A stretch of DNA of 64,000 bases from Gammaproteobacteria bacterium. GTDB taxonomy: Bacteria > Pseudomonadota > Gammaproteobacteria > Steroidobacterales > Rariloculaceae. Each line of letters opens with the position of its first letter. Within the stretch, counting starts at the first letter, position 1. The stretch spans positions 186,001 to 250,000 of the forward strand of contig JAJDWR010000067.1 in assembly GCA_022825505.1 (NCBI GenBank). The letters run 5' to 3'. This document shows, one piece after another, positions 25,859 to 34,487 of the stretch. The translations under genes were made by a program, and so were the position numbers. Below the pieces are notes generated by a model that was not told the DNA's origin, ran no database searches, and was given only the letters and a program-made list of their open reading frames with translations.

Positions 25859-26281
25859 GTGAAGACGCCGCATATTGTCATCGACACGAATGTATTGCTC
25901 GCGGCAATGCGTTCCCGGTTGGGGGCCTCATTTCGACTACTGTCCCTGGTTGACTCCGGCAAGTTTGAAACGAGCATCTCGGTAGCTCTGGTGCTGGAAT
26001 ACGAAGAGGTCCTGATGCGAAATGTTCCGCTGCTGAACAAACACGAGATCGACGATTTGCTCGACTACCTGTGCAAGGTATCTCGGCATCAGACACCCTT
26101 CTACCTTTGGAGGCCCTTCCTGCGCGACCCAAACGACGACATGGTAGTCGAAGCTGCCGTGACAGGAGGATGCGATAGCATCGTGACCTTCAACAGCCGG
26201 GACTTTGCCGGTGTCGAACAATTTGGGATTCGGGTCATGACACCGAGAGAATTCCTCTTTGAAATTGGAGAATTGGAATGA
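25859..26281 (+). CDS. PIN domain toxin of a toxin-antitoxin pair
   Basis: PIN-fold ribonuclease-like protein of 140 residues, similar to the putative toxin PIN family. The opening HIVIDTNVLLAAMRS has the first catalytic Asp; VALVLEYEEVL supplies the central acidic residue, and DPNDDMVVEAAV and DSIVTFNSRDF supply later acidic positions. The likely start is GTG 25859 (Val-Lys-Thr-Pro), immediately after the -10 box; the frame is open upstream but reads unlike protein. It overlaps the antitoxin by four bases (ATGA). Toxin before antitoxin is the reverse of the commonest order. Expected activity is cleavage of tRNA or mRNA. Confidence 0.88.
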   Translation: MKTPHIVIDTNVLLAAMRSRLGASFRLLSLVDSGKFETSISVALVLEYEEVLMRNVPLLNKHEIDDLLDYLCKVSRHQTPFYLWRPFLRDPNDDMVVEAAVTGGCDSIVTFNSRDFAGVEQFGIRVMTPREFLFEIGELE

Positions 26282-26523
26282 GTACGCTTAGCTTGCGTCT
26301 GCCGGACTCTCTGCACAATCAGATTCGCGCTCTTGCCAAAAAGGAAGGCGTATCGATCAATCAACTGCTTGCCAGCGCGGCGGCGGAAAAAGTGGCTGCG
26401 CTGCTGACCGAGGAGTACCTTGAAGAGCGGGCGGAACGCGCCAGCGGAGAGAGATTTCGCGCCGTGCTGGCAAAGGTTCCTCGAGTTTCACCCGTACCGG
26501 AAGATGATCTCCGGCAGAAATGA
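26278..26523 (+). CDS. Ribbon-helix-helix antitoxin
   Basis: Protein of 81 residues. The opening STLSLRLPDSLHNQIRALAKKEGVSINQLLASAAAEK is a strand followed by two helices, as in CopG/HicB-type ribbon-helix-helix DNA-binding proteins. The acidic C-terminus (EEYLEERAERASGERFR onward) probably wraps and inhibits the PIN toxin. ATG 26278 overlaps the toxin stop. The palindrome at 25836-25855 is the likely binding site. Confidence 0.88.
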   Translation: MSTLSLRLPDSLHNQIRALAKKEGVSINQLLASAAAEKVAALLTEEYLEERAERASGERFRAVLAKVPRVSPVPEDDLRQK

Positions 26524-26585
26524 GCAACGGAGCCGTTACCGAATCATCGAACGTGTTGGCTGCGCGTAAACAAGACGTCTCGTAG

Positions 26586-28064
26586 TCAGAGGGCGTCGAG
26601 CGCCTGCCTCAGCCGCACCATCGCCAGCGTGTCGCGTTCGCAGTAGGTACGCAAGTCGTCGAATGTCTGTTGGCGTTCTTGCTGTTCGGTGCTTCCGAGC
26701 GCTTGCATGTATTGCGCTGACGCGGTCCGCCCGTCGGGGATATCGAGATCGTCGTAGTCCATTCCGGGCACGAGCACCGGCAGCACGTTCTTGATCGAGA
26801 ACGAGCCGTGAAACTCGGGATGGTAGACAGTGTTGCGGACGACCGGAAGCAGATCGAACAGCCGAGCCGACACGGCGGCCAGTTCATCCGCCCGTTCGGG
26901 CACAGTCGCTGCCAGCCCGCTCAGCACGGTTCGTTCGTAGTGCGAGTAGGTGCAGATGGATCCCTTCGTTCCAACCGCGTCGATCAGGCGGTCGGCAATG
27001 TGTGGGCGGGGGTCGTCGTCTTGCTCGTGCAGGTAGTCGGTATGCTCGAGCGATGCGCCTGCGTGCTCGGTGTGTACGGAGAAAAGGAAGGGTACAGAGT
27101 CGTAAGGGCTCGTGCCGGCGAACCGAGGAATTGCCGGAGCGAAGGTTTCGAAATCCAGATAGTGAACCGGCGGTGTCAGCCTGGCCAATGCCGCAGAAAT
27201 GTCGCCGTGAACGATAGCCCGTTTTCCCCGCACGGCCCGGCAGACAATGCGTTGCAATGAAGTCAGCGAAAACTCTGCAGGGATGTCCCGGATCTCTTCA
27301 ATGCGCGCTTCCTCCAGTTGCGCACGGCGGTTTGGGTGGAGCGACGGAAGCTCGCCGATGCCGTGGTCGGGCCAGACGAAATCGCGCGTGCAATGGCCGT
27401 AGTACGGGCAATCGTAGGGCGTGAAGCAGTGGTCTCCGGGTGAGATGTCCGGCGCCGCAGGTTGGGCAAGCATGGCAAGCATCTCCCCGACTCGGAAACT
27501 CACTATCTCCTGTAGTGCCTCGACTTCGTCCATTACCGGATGGCGCTTGAACAGCGCATCTAGATCAAGCCGAATACCGTCATAGACGTAGTCCCGGTTG
27601 AGCGTAACCACCTCGGCCTCTCGAACGTCGAGGCCGACGCCCCGCAGCACCCAGAGCTGAACGGCGACATCGGGAATATTCACATCCTTGAGTCGGGTCG
27701 TGGACTTGACTTCACCTAGCCGCCAGCCTCCGCCGGACAGGCGCTCGAGAATGTCGACCCGAACGAGTACGCCCTGATGCCTGAAAGCTGGCTCGAACAG
27801 CGCTGGCGCGGTTCCTGCTTCGATGACTTGGCGGGTTTCCTCCAGCGCGCCGCGAATATGCCGGTGATCGTGGGCGATGTTGTGCCCGCCGGGATGGCGC
27901 TCGCAGGCGAGCCTGCCAACTTCGTGCCCGGTATCGAAAACCGTTTGCAGGCTGGCGTCGGGCGGCGGCGCCAGGTCACGCTCGTAGCTGTCGTACCAGA
28001 GCCTGAGGTGGCATTGGTCGCCAGAGAGGTAGCGGGATTTCGAAAGGCTGGGATTGGGAGACAT
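26586..28064 (-). CDS. DUF2779 protein: Cas4-like plus DEDD-like nuclease
   Basis: Protein of 492 residues. The N-terminal half looks like a RecB/Cas4-type PD-(D/E)XK nuclease: Asp104 (VRVDILER) and Glu118-Val-Lys120 (GEVKST) form the active-site pattern, and Cys18, Cys213, Cys219 and Cys225 (CFTPYDCPYYGHC) are placed as in the 4Fe-4S cluster of Cas4. The C-terminal half starts with YLDFETF (Asp304, Glu306) and ends with YCERDTLAMV, a DEDD exonuclease-like pattern. ATG 28064 is used; no clear ribosome site is visible. It lies 67 bases after the GST gene on the same strand. The biological role of DUF2779 proteins is not established; DNA or RNA processing is inferred. Confidence 0.85.
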   Translation of the reverse strand: MSPNPSLSKSRYLSGDQCHLRLWYDSYERDLAPPPDASLQTVFDTGHEVGRLACERHPGGHNIAHDHRHIRGALEETRQVIEAGTAPALFEPAFRHQGVLVRVDILERLSGGGWRLGEVKSTTRLKDVNIPDVAVQLWVLRGVGLDVREAEVVTLNRDYVYDGIRLDLDALFKRHPVMDEVEALQEIVSFRVGEMLAMLAQPAAPDISPGDHCFTPYDCPYYGHCTRDFVWPDHGIGELPSLHPNRRAQLEEARIEEIRDIPAEFSLTSLQRIVCRAVRGKRAIVHGDISAALARLTPPVHYLDFETFAPAIPRFAGTSPYDSVPFLFSVHTEHAGASLEHTDYLHEQDDDPRPHIADRLIDAVGTKGSICTYSHYERTVLSGLAATVPERADELAAVSARLFDLLPVVRNTVYHPEFHGSFSIKNVLPVLVPGMDYDDLDIPDGRTASAQYMQALGSTEQQERQQTFDDLRTYCERDTLAMVRLRQALDAL

Positions 28065-28131
28065 GACGAACGCTAGTCGGACTTGGTGCAAGGCTGGATG
28101 TTGTCACGGCAATGCTGCACATGGGGACGCA

Positions 28132-28758
28132 CTACAGCTCGAACGACACACCCTCATCGGCCAGCGCCCTGACCACGCCTGGGTCCTCCAGCAAGTTCGC
28201 GACGAAGCGCTTCAGGTGCGGAAAATCCCCAAGCCGGTTGGGAAACGCGCGTGCGGCCCAGCTTGAGAAGGTGAACAGGTAGGCGTCGATCACCGTTCGT
28301 CGCCCGGCAATGACGTGGTCGCGGCCGTTCATGTGCCGGTCGGCGATCCCGTACAGGCGTTGCAGGTTGGCGAACGCGGCGGCGCGAATTGCCTGGTGGG
28401 CGGACTCATCGGGATGGAACCGCTGCGGCGCGAAGTAAGGCCGAAACCCCGGATGCAGGTCGCCGCCGAGAAATCCGTGCCAGTGGTTGAGTTCGTAGTG
28501 ACCCTCCCGGGTGGGGTCCGGACCCAGGTTCGCCCGGGGGTATTTGTCGATCAGGTATTTCTGGATAGCGGAGTTCTGCGTGTAGACGCGGTCGCCGTCC
28601 GCGAGCGCGGGGACGGCCCCGGCGGGATTGAGCTTCAGGTACTCGGGCGACTTGGTCCGCTCGCGCGTGACCGCCTCGGCTTCGTACGGTTCGCCGATCC
28701 ACTCCAGGATGATGTGGATGGCGAGGGAGCAGGCGCCAGGCAGGTAGTAGAGTTTCAT
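28132..28758 (-). CDS. Glutathione S-transferase
   Basis: Cytosolic GST of 208 residues. The thioredoxin-like N-terminal domain opens with KLYYLPGACSLAIHI, where Cys9 is the beta-class residue, and NPAGAVPAL with the cis-Pro follows; NSAIQKYLIDKYP has the glutathione-binding Ser. The rest is helical. ATG 28758 has CGGAGA upstream. It lies between an aldehyde dehydrogenase (69 bases) and the DUF2779 gene. In aromatic catabolic clusters such enzymes isomerise or detoxify ring-cleavage products; the role here is not determined. Confidence 0.93.
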   Translation of the reverse strand: MKLYYLPGACSLAIHIILEWIGEPYEAEAVTRERTKSPEYLKLNPAGAVPALADGDRVYTQNSAIQKYLIDKYPRANLGPDPTREGHYELNHWHGFLGGDLHPGFRPYFAPQRFHPDESAHQAIRAAAFANLQRLYGIADRHMNGRDHVIAGRRTVIDAYLFTFSSWAARAFPNRLGDFPHLKRFVANLLEDPGVVRALADEGVSFEL

Positions 28759-28827
28759 TGAATCTCCGGGGATCGCTGGGGCGTTTCCTTTGACGGCAAG
28801 GGGCGGCAGCAGCATGTCGGACGCCGA

Positions 28828-30315
28828 TCAATCAACCACCGCCGGAGCGCCGAAGGCGCGGTCGCCGGGCAGTTGCAACGTGATCAGTTTCCATTCGGTC
28901 AGTGCCTCGATGTCCATTTCGGTGCCTTCCCGGCCGATGCCGCTGTCCTTGACGCCGCCGAAGGGTACGTGGGGCTCGTCGTAGAAGGTGGCGGCGTTGA
29001 TGTGCACGGTGCCCGACTCGATGCCTCGGGCGTAGAGCATCGCCTTGTCGATATCCTTCGTCCACACGGCAGCGGAAAGCCCGTAGTTGGTGTCGTTGGC
29101 CAATGCGAGTCCGTCCTCGAGGCCATCCACCGGATAGATCGCATCCACGGGGCCGAAGGTCTCCTCGCGGAACACCGTCATGCCTTCCCGGACGCCCGTC
29201 AGGATCGTAGGCTGGCAGCGGTTGCCGACCCACTCGCCGCCGGCGACCACCGTGGCGCCCTTGGCGCGGGCATCCTCGATGTGCGCTCGAACGCGGTTGC
29301 GCTGCCGCTCGGAGATGATCGGTCCCACCCAGGTGTTGGGGTCGCGCAGGTCGCCCATCTGGTGCTCGGCGGCGTGCTCCGCCCTGGCCTTGAGCTTGCC
29401 CACGAACTCGTCGAAGATCGGCCGCTCCACCAGCACCCGGCTGGTGACCATGCAGCCCTGGCCCTGGAAGAAGAAACACGCCATGGCGGCGGCATCCACC
29501 GCGGCGTCCACATCCGCGTCCGCCAGCACCAGCGAAGGGCTCTTGCCGCCGAGTTCGAGCACGCAGCGCTTCATGTGCCGGCCGCAGAGGGCGGAGATGT
29601 GCTTGCCGATGGCGCTGGAGCCCGTGAACAGGATGGCGCGCACCAACGGATGGGTGGTCAGGCTGTCGCCGATATCGGCGCCGAAGCCGGTGATGACGTT
29701 AAACGTTCCGGGAGGAAAGCCTGCCTCCTCGTAGACGCGTCCCATAAGCAACACTGACCTGGGCGTGAATTCCGATGCCAGTCCCACCACCGTGTTGCCG
29801 GTCGCCAGCGCGCCTGCACTGAGCTTGGCCGCCTTAAGAAAGGGCACATTGAACGGCGTGATGCTGCCCACCACGCCCAACGGTTCGCGCACGCTCATCA
29901 CCATGCGGCCGGGGTTGTCCGACGGATGCGTCTCTCCGGCGACGCGGCGGGTAATGCCGGCCGCCGAACGGATGTAATCGGCGGCAGCGAGGGTTTCGAA
30001 GCGAGCCTTGATGATCGGCGAACCGTTCTCCGTGACGATGGTGTCGACGACGCTGTCCCGGTCGCGTTCGATGATGTCGGCGGCGCGGGCGAGCCACTGC
30101 TCGCGCTGGCGCGGCGTGGTTTGCCGGTAGGACCGGAAAGCCTGGTGCGCCGTCACCACGGCGCGGTCCATGTCCTCGGCGGTGGCTTCGGCGGCACGGC
30201 AAAACACCGAGTCGTCCGTGGGATCCAGGTCGTCGAAGTACCTGCCGGAGGAAGAGGGCGTATGCTCCCCGCCGATCCACAGATCCAATTGTTCGATGTG
30301 GTTGTGTGTCGTCAT
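28828..30315 (-). CDS. Aldehyde dehydrogenase, vanillin/benzaldehyde type
   Basis: Aldehyde dehydrogenase of 495 residues. It has SITPFNVPF in the cofactor segment (typical of vanillin- and benzaldehyde-type enzymes), GSSAIGKHI, the general base in CVLELGGKSP and the catalytic Cys in FFFQGQGCMVTSR. ATG 30315 is preceded by GGGAATC. The gene is divergent from the extradiol dioxygenase at 30583 across a 267-base spacer. With the flavoprotein oxidase and the aldehyde dehydrogenase at 20177 it gives the region two routes from aromatic aldehyde to acid. Confidence 0.95.
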   Translation of the reverse strand: MTTHNHIEQLDLWIGGEHTPSSSGRYFDDLDPTDDSVFCRAAEATAEDMDRAVVTAHQAFRSYRQTTPRQREQWLARAADIIERDRDSVVDTIVTENGSPIIKARFETLAAADYIRSAAGITRRVAGETHPSDNPGRMVMSVREPLGVVGSITPFNVPFLKAAKLSAGALATGNTVVGLASEFTPRSVLLMGRVYEEAGFPPGTFNVITGFGADIGDSLTTHPLVRAILFTGSSAIGKHISALCGRHMKRCVLELGGKSPSLVLADADVDAAVDAAAMACFFFQGQGCMVTSRVLVERPIFDEFVGKLKARAEHAAEHQMGDLRDPNTWVGPIISERQRNRVRAHIEDARAKGATVVAGGEWVGNRCQPTILTGVREGMTVFREETFGPVDAIYPVDGLEDGLALANDTNYGLSAAVWTKDIDKAMLYARGIESGTVHINAATFYDEPHVPFGGVKDSGIGREGTEMDIEALTEWKLITLQLPGDRAFGAPAVVD

Positions 30316-30476
30316 GATTCCCGGTGCAGCCTGATGCGGACGCGAGGATAGCATCGGCAACTCAATCGATCCTGCCCCATGCGTACGTCAGTCATTTCTT
30401 TTTGTGATGGCTGCTCATTTTCGCCAGGTATGGCTCGGCTGCGCGCACGTTTCGTGTTGTTGATTCTGCCATTTGC

Positions 30477-30538
30477 ATAATGAATGAACCCCCATTATCA
30501 ATATCTATTTCTGGTATCGGGGCAGAACTCACTACAAT
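30477..30538 (+). promoter_or_regulatory. Candidate operator and -10 element upstream of the dioxygenase
   Basis: In the divergent spacer, ATAATG (30477-30482) and CATTAT (30493-30498) form an inverted repeat with a 10-base gap, similar in shape to LysR-type sites. A -10-like TACAAT lies at 30533-30538, 44 bases before the GTG at 30583. No convincing -35 is present, which would fit an activator-dependent promoter. Inference only. Confidence 0.35.
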
Positions 30539-30582
30539 GTCCCGCGTGCATTATTGTGCTTCTATATTGATCGGGAATCGCA

Positions 30583-31614
30583 GTGGCTAGCCTGGTCTTC
30601 GGTTTCGGCACGTCCCACGGGCCGTTGCTCACCATCGATCCGGAAATCTGGGGGCGCAGCCGGACCGCCGACATGATGGAGATTCCGCGAATCCATTTTC
30701 GCGGCAATACGTACTCCTACGACGAGCTGCTGGCACTGCGCGGCGCCGCGAATTTCACCGAGCAGAACACGCTTGCCACCCGCCGGGCCGCGTTCGCTGA
30801 CTGTCAGCGGGCGCTTGATGGGCTTGCCACGCGTATCCGCGAAGCGCGCCTCGATGCCATGATCATCATCGGCGACGATCACTACGAGTACTTTCGGCGG
30901 GACATTCAGCCGCCGTTCGCGGTGTACTGCGGCGACAGTCTCGTGAATTGCGGTTTCGATCCGGAGGCGAGGACCGACTTGCCGGGGGCCGTATGCGAGA
31001 TTCTTGCGGCGAGCTGTCCGCCTCAGGACGAGGCTTATCCGATCGCTTCTGAACTGGCCCTGGAAATCATCACTCAGGGCATCCGCGACGGGTTCGACGT
31101 GACCTCTTCGGAAGTCCAGCCCGTCGATCCGGAGGGTCTGCGGGGAATCGGCCATGCGGTCGGATTCATCGTGCGGCGCCTGCTGAATGACCGGCCGATG
31201 GCGCTGGTGCCCGTGCTCATGAACACCTACTTCGAGCCCAACCAGCCGCCGGTCAGACGTTGTTTCGAATTCGGGCGTTCCATGGGAAGGGCAGTGAAGA
31301 CCTGGAAAAAGGATGCCCGCGTGGCGGTCGCCGGTTCCGGCGGCCTGACGCACTTCGCGATCGACGAGGCGCTTGACAGGCGGTTGCTGCGGGCGTTGCA
31401 GGAGCGCGATCTGGATACGCTGCTGTCCGTTCCGGAGAACGTGCTGCAGGCGGGCACCTCGGAATACAAGAACTGGATTGCCGCCCTGGGTGTGCTGTGG
31501 GAGACGGACCTGGAGATGAATCTGATCGACTACGTACCCTGTTACCGATCCGAAGCGGGGACGGGAGCGGGAATGGGCTTTGCGACCTGGACTCCGGGCG
31601 GACACCACGCATGA
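30583..31614 (+). CDS. Class III extradiol ring-cleavage dioxygenase, LigB superfamily
   Basis: Fe(II)-dependent dioxygenase of 343 residues. The N-terminal FGTSHGPLL supplies the first metal-ligand His, IIIGDDHYEYF is the conserved central motif, and GSGGLTHFAID near the C-terminus matches the GTGGxSH signature of protocatechuate 4,5-dioxygenase and related enzymes. GTG 30583 has GGGA about six bases upstream. It overlaps the NTF2-like gene by four bases. A paralogue lies at 49759-50769. It would open a catechol-type ring next to the hydroxyls; with the hydratase and the C-C hydrolase this makes a meta-cleavage route. The exact catechol is unknown. Confidence 0.92.
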   Translation: MASLVFGFGTSHGPLLTIDPEIWGRSRTADMMEIPRIHFRGNTYSYDELLALRGAANFTEQNTLATRRAAFADCQRALDGLATRIREARLDAMIIIGDDHYEYFRRDIQPPFAVYCGDSLVNCGFDPEARTDLPGAVCEILAASCPPQDEAYPIASELALEIITQGIRDGFDVTSSEVQPVDPEGLRGIGHAVGFIVRRLLNDRPMALVPVLMNTYFEPNQPPVRRCFEFGRSMGRAVKTWKKDARVAVAGSGGLTHFAIDEALDRRLLRALQERDLDTLLSVPENVLQAGTSEYKNWIAALGVLWETDLEMNLIDYVPCYRSEAGTGAGMGFATWTPGGHHA

Positions 31615-32087
31615 GCCGGCAGGTTGCGAACGTACCGCCGGCGATTCGCCCGGTGGATGAGGTCGAGCGCCGCCGGATCGAACGCGAATGCCGGGAGATC
31701 ATGGTCCGCATGGGCCACTATCTGGACTCGGGCCGGTTCGAGGAATTCGTTGACTATTTCACGGACGACGCAGAGTGGCATCGCCGCGGCAGGAAATTGA
31801 AGGGCAGGGAAGCGATTCTCGCGCAGGTCCGCCGAAGATCGCCGACGCTGATTATCCGTCACGTATTCACCAATTTCGTCGTCGATGTCCACGACAGGGA
31901 CCACGCCCACTGTCAGGCCTACATGCTCGGCTTCCGTTACGACAGCGGCGAGAAATCGACGACCCCGCCGCCGTTCCGCGACGCCAATCGCGCGTTGTGG
32001 ATCTATCACGACGACCTGGTTCGTACAGACGCGGGCTGGAAGGTGGCCCGCCGCAGCGCCGAGCGCATTCTCGAAGACTCCGAGTAG
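31611..32087 (+). CDS. NTF2/SnoaL-like protein
   Basis: Protein of 158 residues with an NTF2-like cone fold pattern: CREIMVRMGHYLDSGRFEEF, YFTDDAEWHRRGRKLKGREA and later RALWIYHDDLVRTDAGWKVA. Such proteins act as small isomerases or lyases, or as beta subunits of ring-hydroxylating dioxygenases; no alpha subunit is in the window. Its ATG overlaps the dioxygenase stop (ATGA), so it is probably a partner of that enzyme or processes its product. Confidence 0.85.
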   Translation: MSRQVANVPPAIRPVDEVERRRIERECREIMVRMGHYLDSGRFEEFVDYFTDDAEWHRRGRKLKGREAILAQVRRRSPTLIIRHVFTNFVVDVHDRDHAHCQAYMLGFRYDSGEKSTTPPPFRDANRALWIYHDDLVRTDAGWKVARRSAERILEDSE

Positions 32088-32191
32088 ACAAAACAGGACC
32101 CTGTAGTCGGGCCGGCGAGTTCAGGCGGCCGCGGATTCGCGACGCCGACAAGGTGGCCGCAAAGGGCAGCCCTGTCAGGTGAGGCGGTGGT

Positions 32192-33064
32192 TCAGCCCAG
32201 CAGAAACTCGATGTGCGCCCGGTTGAATGCCTCGGGTTCCTCCCACTGGGGCCAGTGAGAACTGTTGCCCAGCACGACCACCCGGGCGTCCCGCATGGTG
32301 GCTGCGGCCTGCCGGGCGAGTTCCACCGGCTGACCGGGGTTGTGCTCCGTCCACAGCAACAGTGCCGGACAGGACAGCTCCTGTAGCTGATCGGGGCGGT
32401 ACCAGGTCTTCTGGCTCGCCGGGTCGATCAGCCCTCCGATAGCGCGCTCCGTCAACTTGCGGATGGCATCGGCGCGCCCTGGCTGCGCATAGATCCGCAG
32501 ACGGGTCTCGAGGAGTTCCTCCGTGAGGCTGGCTTCGTCCAGGAACAACCACTTCATTCGCATGGCCAGCGCTTCCCGCGTCGGTGTGCCGGTGGCCTTT
32601 CGGGAACGCGCCAGGAAGTCCTTCATCTGGTCGATGCCCTGCTGCGTATTCGGCGACAGCGGCAGCCCGGTATTGAGAACGATCTTGCCGACGCGCTCCG
32701 GATGTTGAAGCGCAAACCAGGCCGCGACCGATCCGCCGAGGGATTCGCCGGAGATGTGCGCCGCCTCGATCCCCATTGCATCCATCAGGCTGTGCAGGTG
32801 GTCGACGTAGGCCTGCTCGTCGTAGTCGATGTCGGGTGCGTCGGTGTAGCCATGCCCGACCATGTCGTACGCGATGGTCCGGAAGTGCTGCGCGTGGGCC
32901 GCGATGTTGCGGCTGTAGGCCTCGGCGTGCCCGCCGGTGCCGTGCAGCAGAAACAGCGGGTATCCGGAACCCGCCTCGATCACGCGCGTGCGGATACCGC
33001 CGGCATCGACGAAGGTCTGCTTCAGGTCGACGCCCTGCAGTTCGTTCCAGATGGATGCGTTCAT
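32192..33064 (-). CDS. Alpha/beta hydrolase, meta-cleavage product (C-C) hydrolase-like
   Basis: Hydrolase of 290 residues. The oxyanion segment FLLHGTGGH, the nucleophile elbow GESLGG (Ser108) and His270 in NSSHWPQWEEP are clear. The acid position reads LLLWTEHNP, so Glu may stand in for the usual Asp. The pattern fits hydrolases that split ring-fission products, such as 2-hydroxymuconic semialdehyde or related dienoates, to give the substrate of the hydratase at 9875. ATG 33064 is used; the frame extends upstream into the MFS gene without a better start. It lies 14 bases after the MFS stop. Confidence 0.9.
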   Translation of the reverse strand: MNASIWNELQGVDLKQTFVDAGGIRTRVIEAGSGYPLFLLHGTGGHAEAYSRNIAAHAQHFRTIAYDMVGHGYTDAPDIDYDEQAYVDHLHSLMDAMGIEAAHISGESLGGSVAAWFALQHPERVGKIVLNTGLPLSPNTQQGIDQMKDFLARSRKATGTPTREALAMRMKWLFLDEASLTEELLETRLRIYAQPGRADAIRKLTERAIGGLIDPASQKTWYRPDQLQELSCPALLLWTEHNPGQPVELARQAAATMRDARVVVLGNSSHWPQWEEPEAFNRAHIEFLLG

Positions 33065-33078
33065 GGTGGTGGCGATCT

Positions 33079-34395
33079 TCAACCCGGCGCGGCGCGGTTG
33101 GCGCGAACGTCGTCGAGCGCCCAGGCGAGCACCGCGCCCGCCAGCATCAGACTCACGGGTACCATCATGGTGGCATGAAGCCCGGCCGTAACCGCGATGG
33201 CGCCTACCACATAGGTGGTAATCCCGGCGCCCAGAATCTCGCCGATGGCGTTGGCGGTGCCGGTGGCCGTCACCGCGTCGCGCGGGTTTACCGCCTCGGC
33301 CGGAATCACGCCCACCGCCAGCGGGGAAACCGCGCCGCCGCAGAACATGAATCCGACGATGCTGATGAGCAGGATCGCGTACGGCACGTCCGCCGGCAGG
33401 CGGGCGAAAATGAGGCCGAACACCATCGCCCCCAGGAAAGCGTACATGACGACCTTGCGGCGATGACCGGTGCGGTCGGCGATCCACGTGAAGGCAAAAC
33501 CGCCCAGGCCGTCCGCCAGCAGGGCGATGCTGACGGTGAGGGGAATCACCGGTCCCTCCAGCATGAAGTACCCGCCATTGGCCACATCGCTGCCCAGCAG
33601 GAACAGGCCGAAGACCATGAAGGTGAACACGCGGCCCATGCTGCAGATCGACATGAGCGCGCTGAGCCAGACGTTCTTCGTCCGCAGGATGGTCAGCAGC
33701 GGCGCACGTACGCCGTCCGCGTGCGCACTCGCGCCAGCGCCAACGTTCGCACCCTCGCCACCGTCTCCGCGTGGGCCCGCGCCACCGTCCTCACGCGCAT
33801 TGGCTACATCCTGTTCCAGGGCCGGTTCCCTGAAAAAAATCAGCAGCAGGAGCACCACCACGGCCATGGGGCCGGCCGCGATGAAGAATCCGGTGCGCCA
33901 GCCGTAGCTGTTGGCGATGCCGTCGAGGAGGGGCGGGGCCACAACCATGCCGAGGATGATGAACGCGATGAACATCAGCGATACGACTCGCGCGCGGGCG
34001 GCCGGCGGTGCGGTGCGGCGCGCGGCGTTCATGATCGGCGACAGCACGCCGCCTTCGGCGAGTCCCAGCGCGGTTCGTATGGCGATGAAGATGGCGATGG
34101 TCGCGGCCAGCCCGGATATCCATCCCAGGACGGCGGTAATCGCGCCGAAGATGAGCAGCATGGGTTTGGTACCGTGCCGGTCCGCCAGCCGTCCCGCCAG
34201 CAGCGAGCCGACCCCCCAGGCCACCGCGAAGGCCAGGGCGATTGAGCCGACGCCGCTCAGGTTGAGCCCGAACTCCGCGGCGATGTGCGGCCCCAGGAAG
34301 GACGAGGCGTTGCGCTGCAGGCCCACCAGCCCCCACATCAGCATCAGCAGGGCTACACTGAATACCCAGTTGCTGCGTGCCGAGGTGTATCCCAT
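33079..34395 (-). CDS. MFS transporter with Gly/Ala-rich central loop
   Basis: Major facilitator of 438 residues with twelve hydrophobic segments; loop 2-3 has LLAGRLADRHGTKPML. The family looks like the anion:cation symporter or related organic-acid group. The central cytoplasmic loop is unusually Gly/Ala/Asp-rich (REDGGAGPRGDGGEGANVG and onward) and free of hydrophobic residues. ATG 34395 has AAGGGGAT upstream. It lies 92 bases after the cytochrome c/YVTN gene and 14 bases before the C-C hydrolase, suggesting uptake of the compound cleaved by that route. Confidence 0.92.
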   Translation of the reverse strand: MGYTSARSNWVFSVALLMLMWGLVGLQRNASSFLGPHIAAEFGLNLSGVGSIALAFAVAWGVGSLLAGRLADRHGTKPMLLIFGAITAVLGWISGLAATIAIFIAIRTALGLAEGGVLSPIMNAARRTAPPAARARVVSLMFIAFIILGMVVAPPLLDGIANSYGWRTGFFIAAGPMAVVVLLLLIFFREPALEQDVANAREDGGAGPRGDGGEGANVGAGASAHADGVRAPLLTILRTKNVWLSALMSICSMGRVFTFMVFGLFLLGSDVANGGYFMLEGPVIPLTVSIALLADGLGGFAFTWIADRTGHRRKVVMYAFLGAMVFGLIFARLPADVPYAILLISIVGFMFCGGAVSPLAVGVIPAEAVNPRDAVTATGTANAIGEILGAGITTYVVGAIAVTAGLHATMMVPVSLMLAGAVLAWALDDVRANRAAPG

Positions 34396-34487
34396 GTCAA
34401 TCCCCTTGCGTCGCGCGGACCCGAGGCCGCTCCGAAGCGTCAGTCAATTTTCCGTTTATCGTCAGGCAATCGTCATTCGAACGGAAC

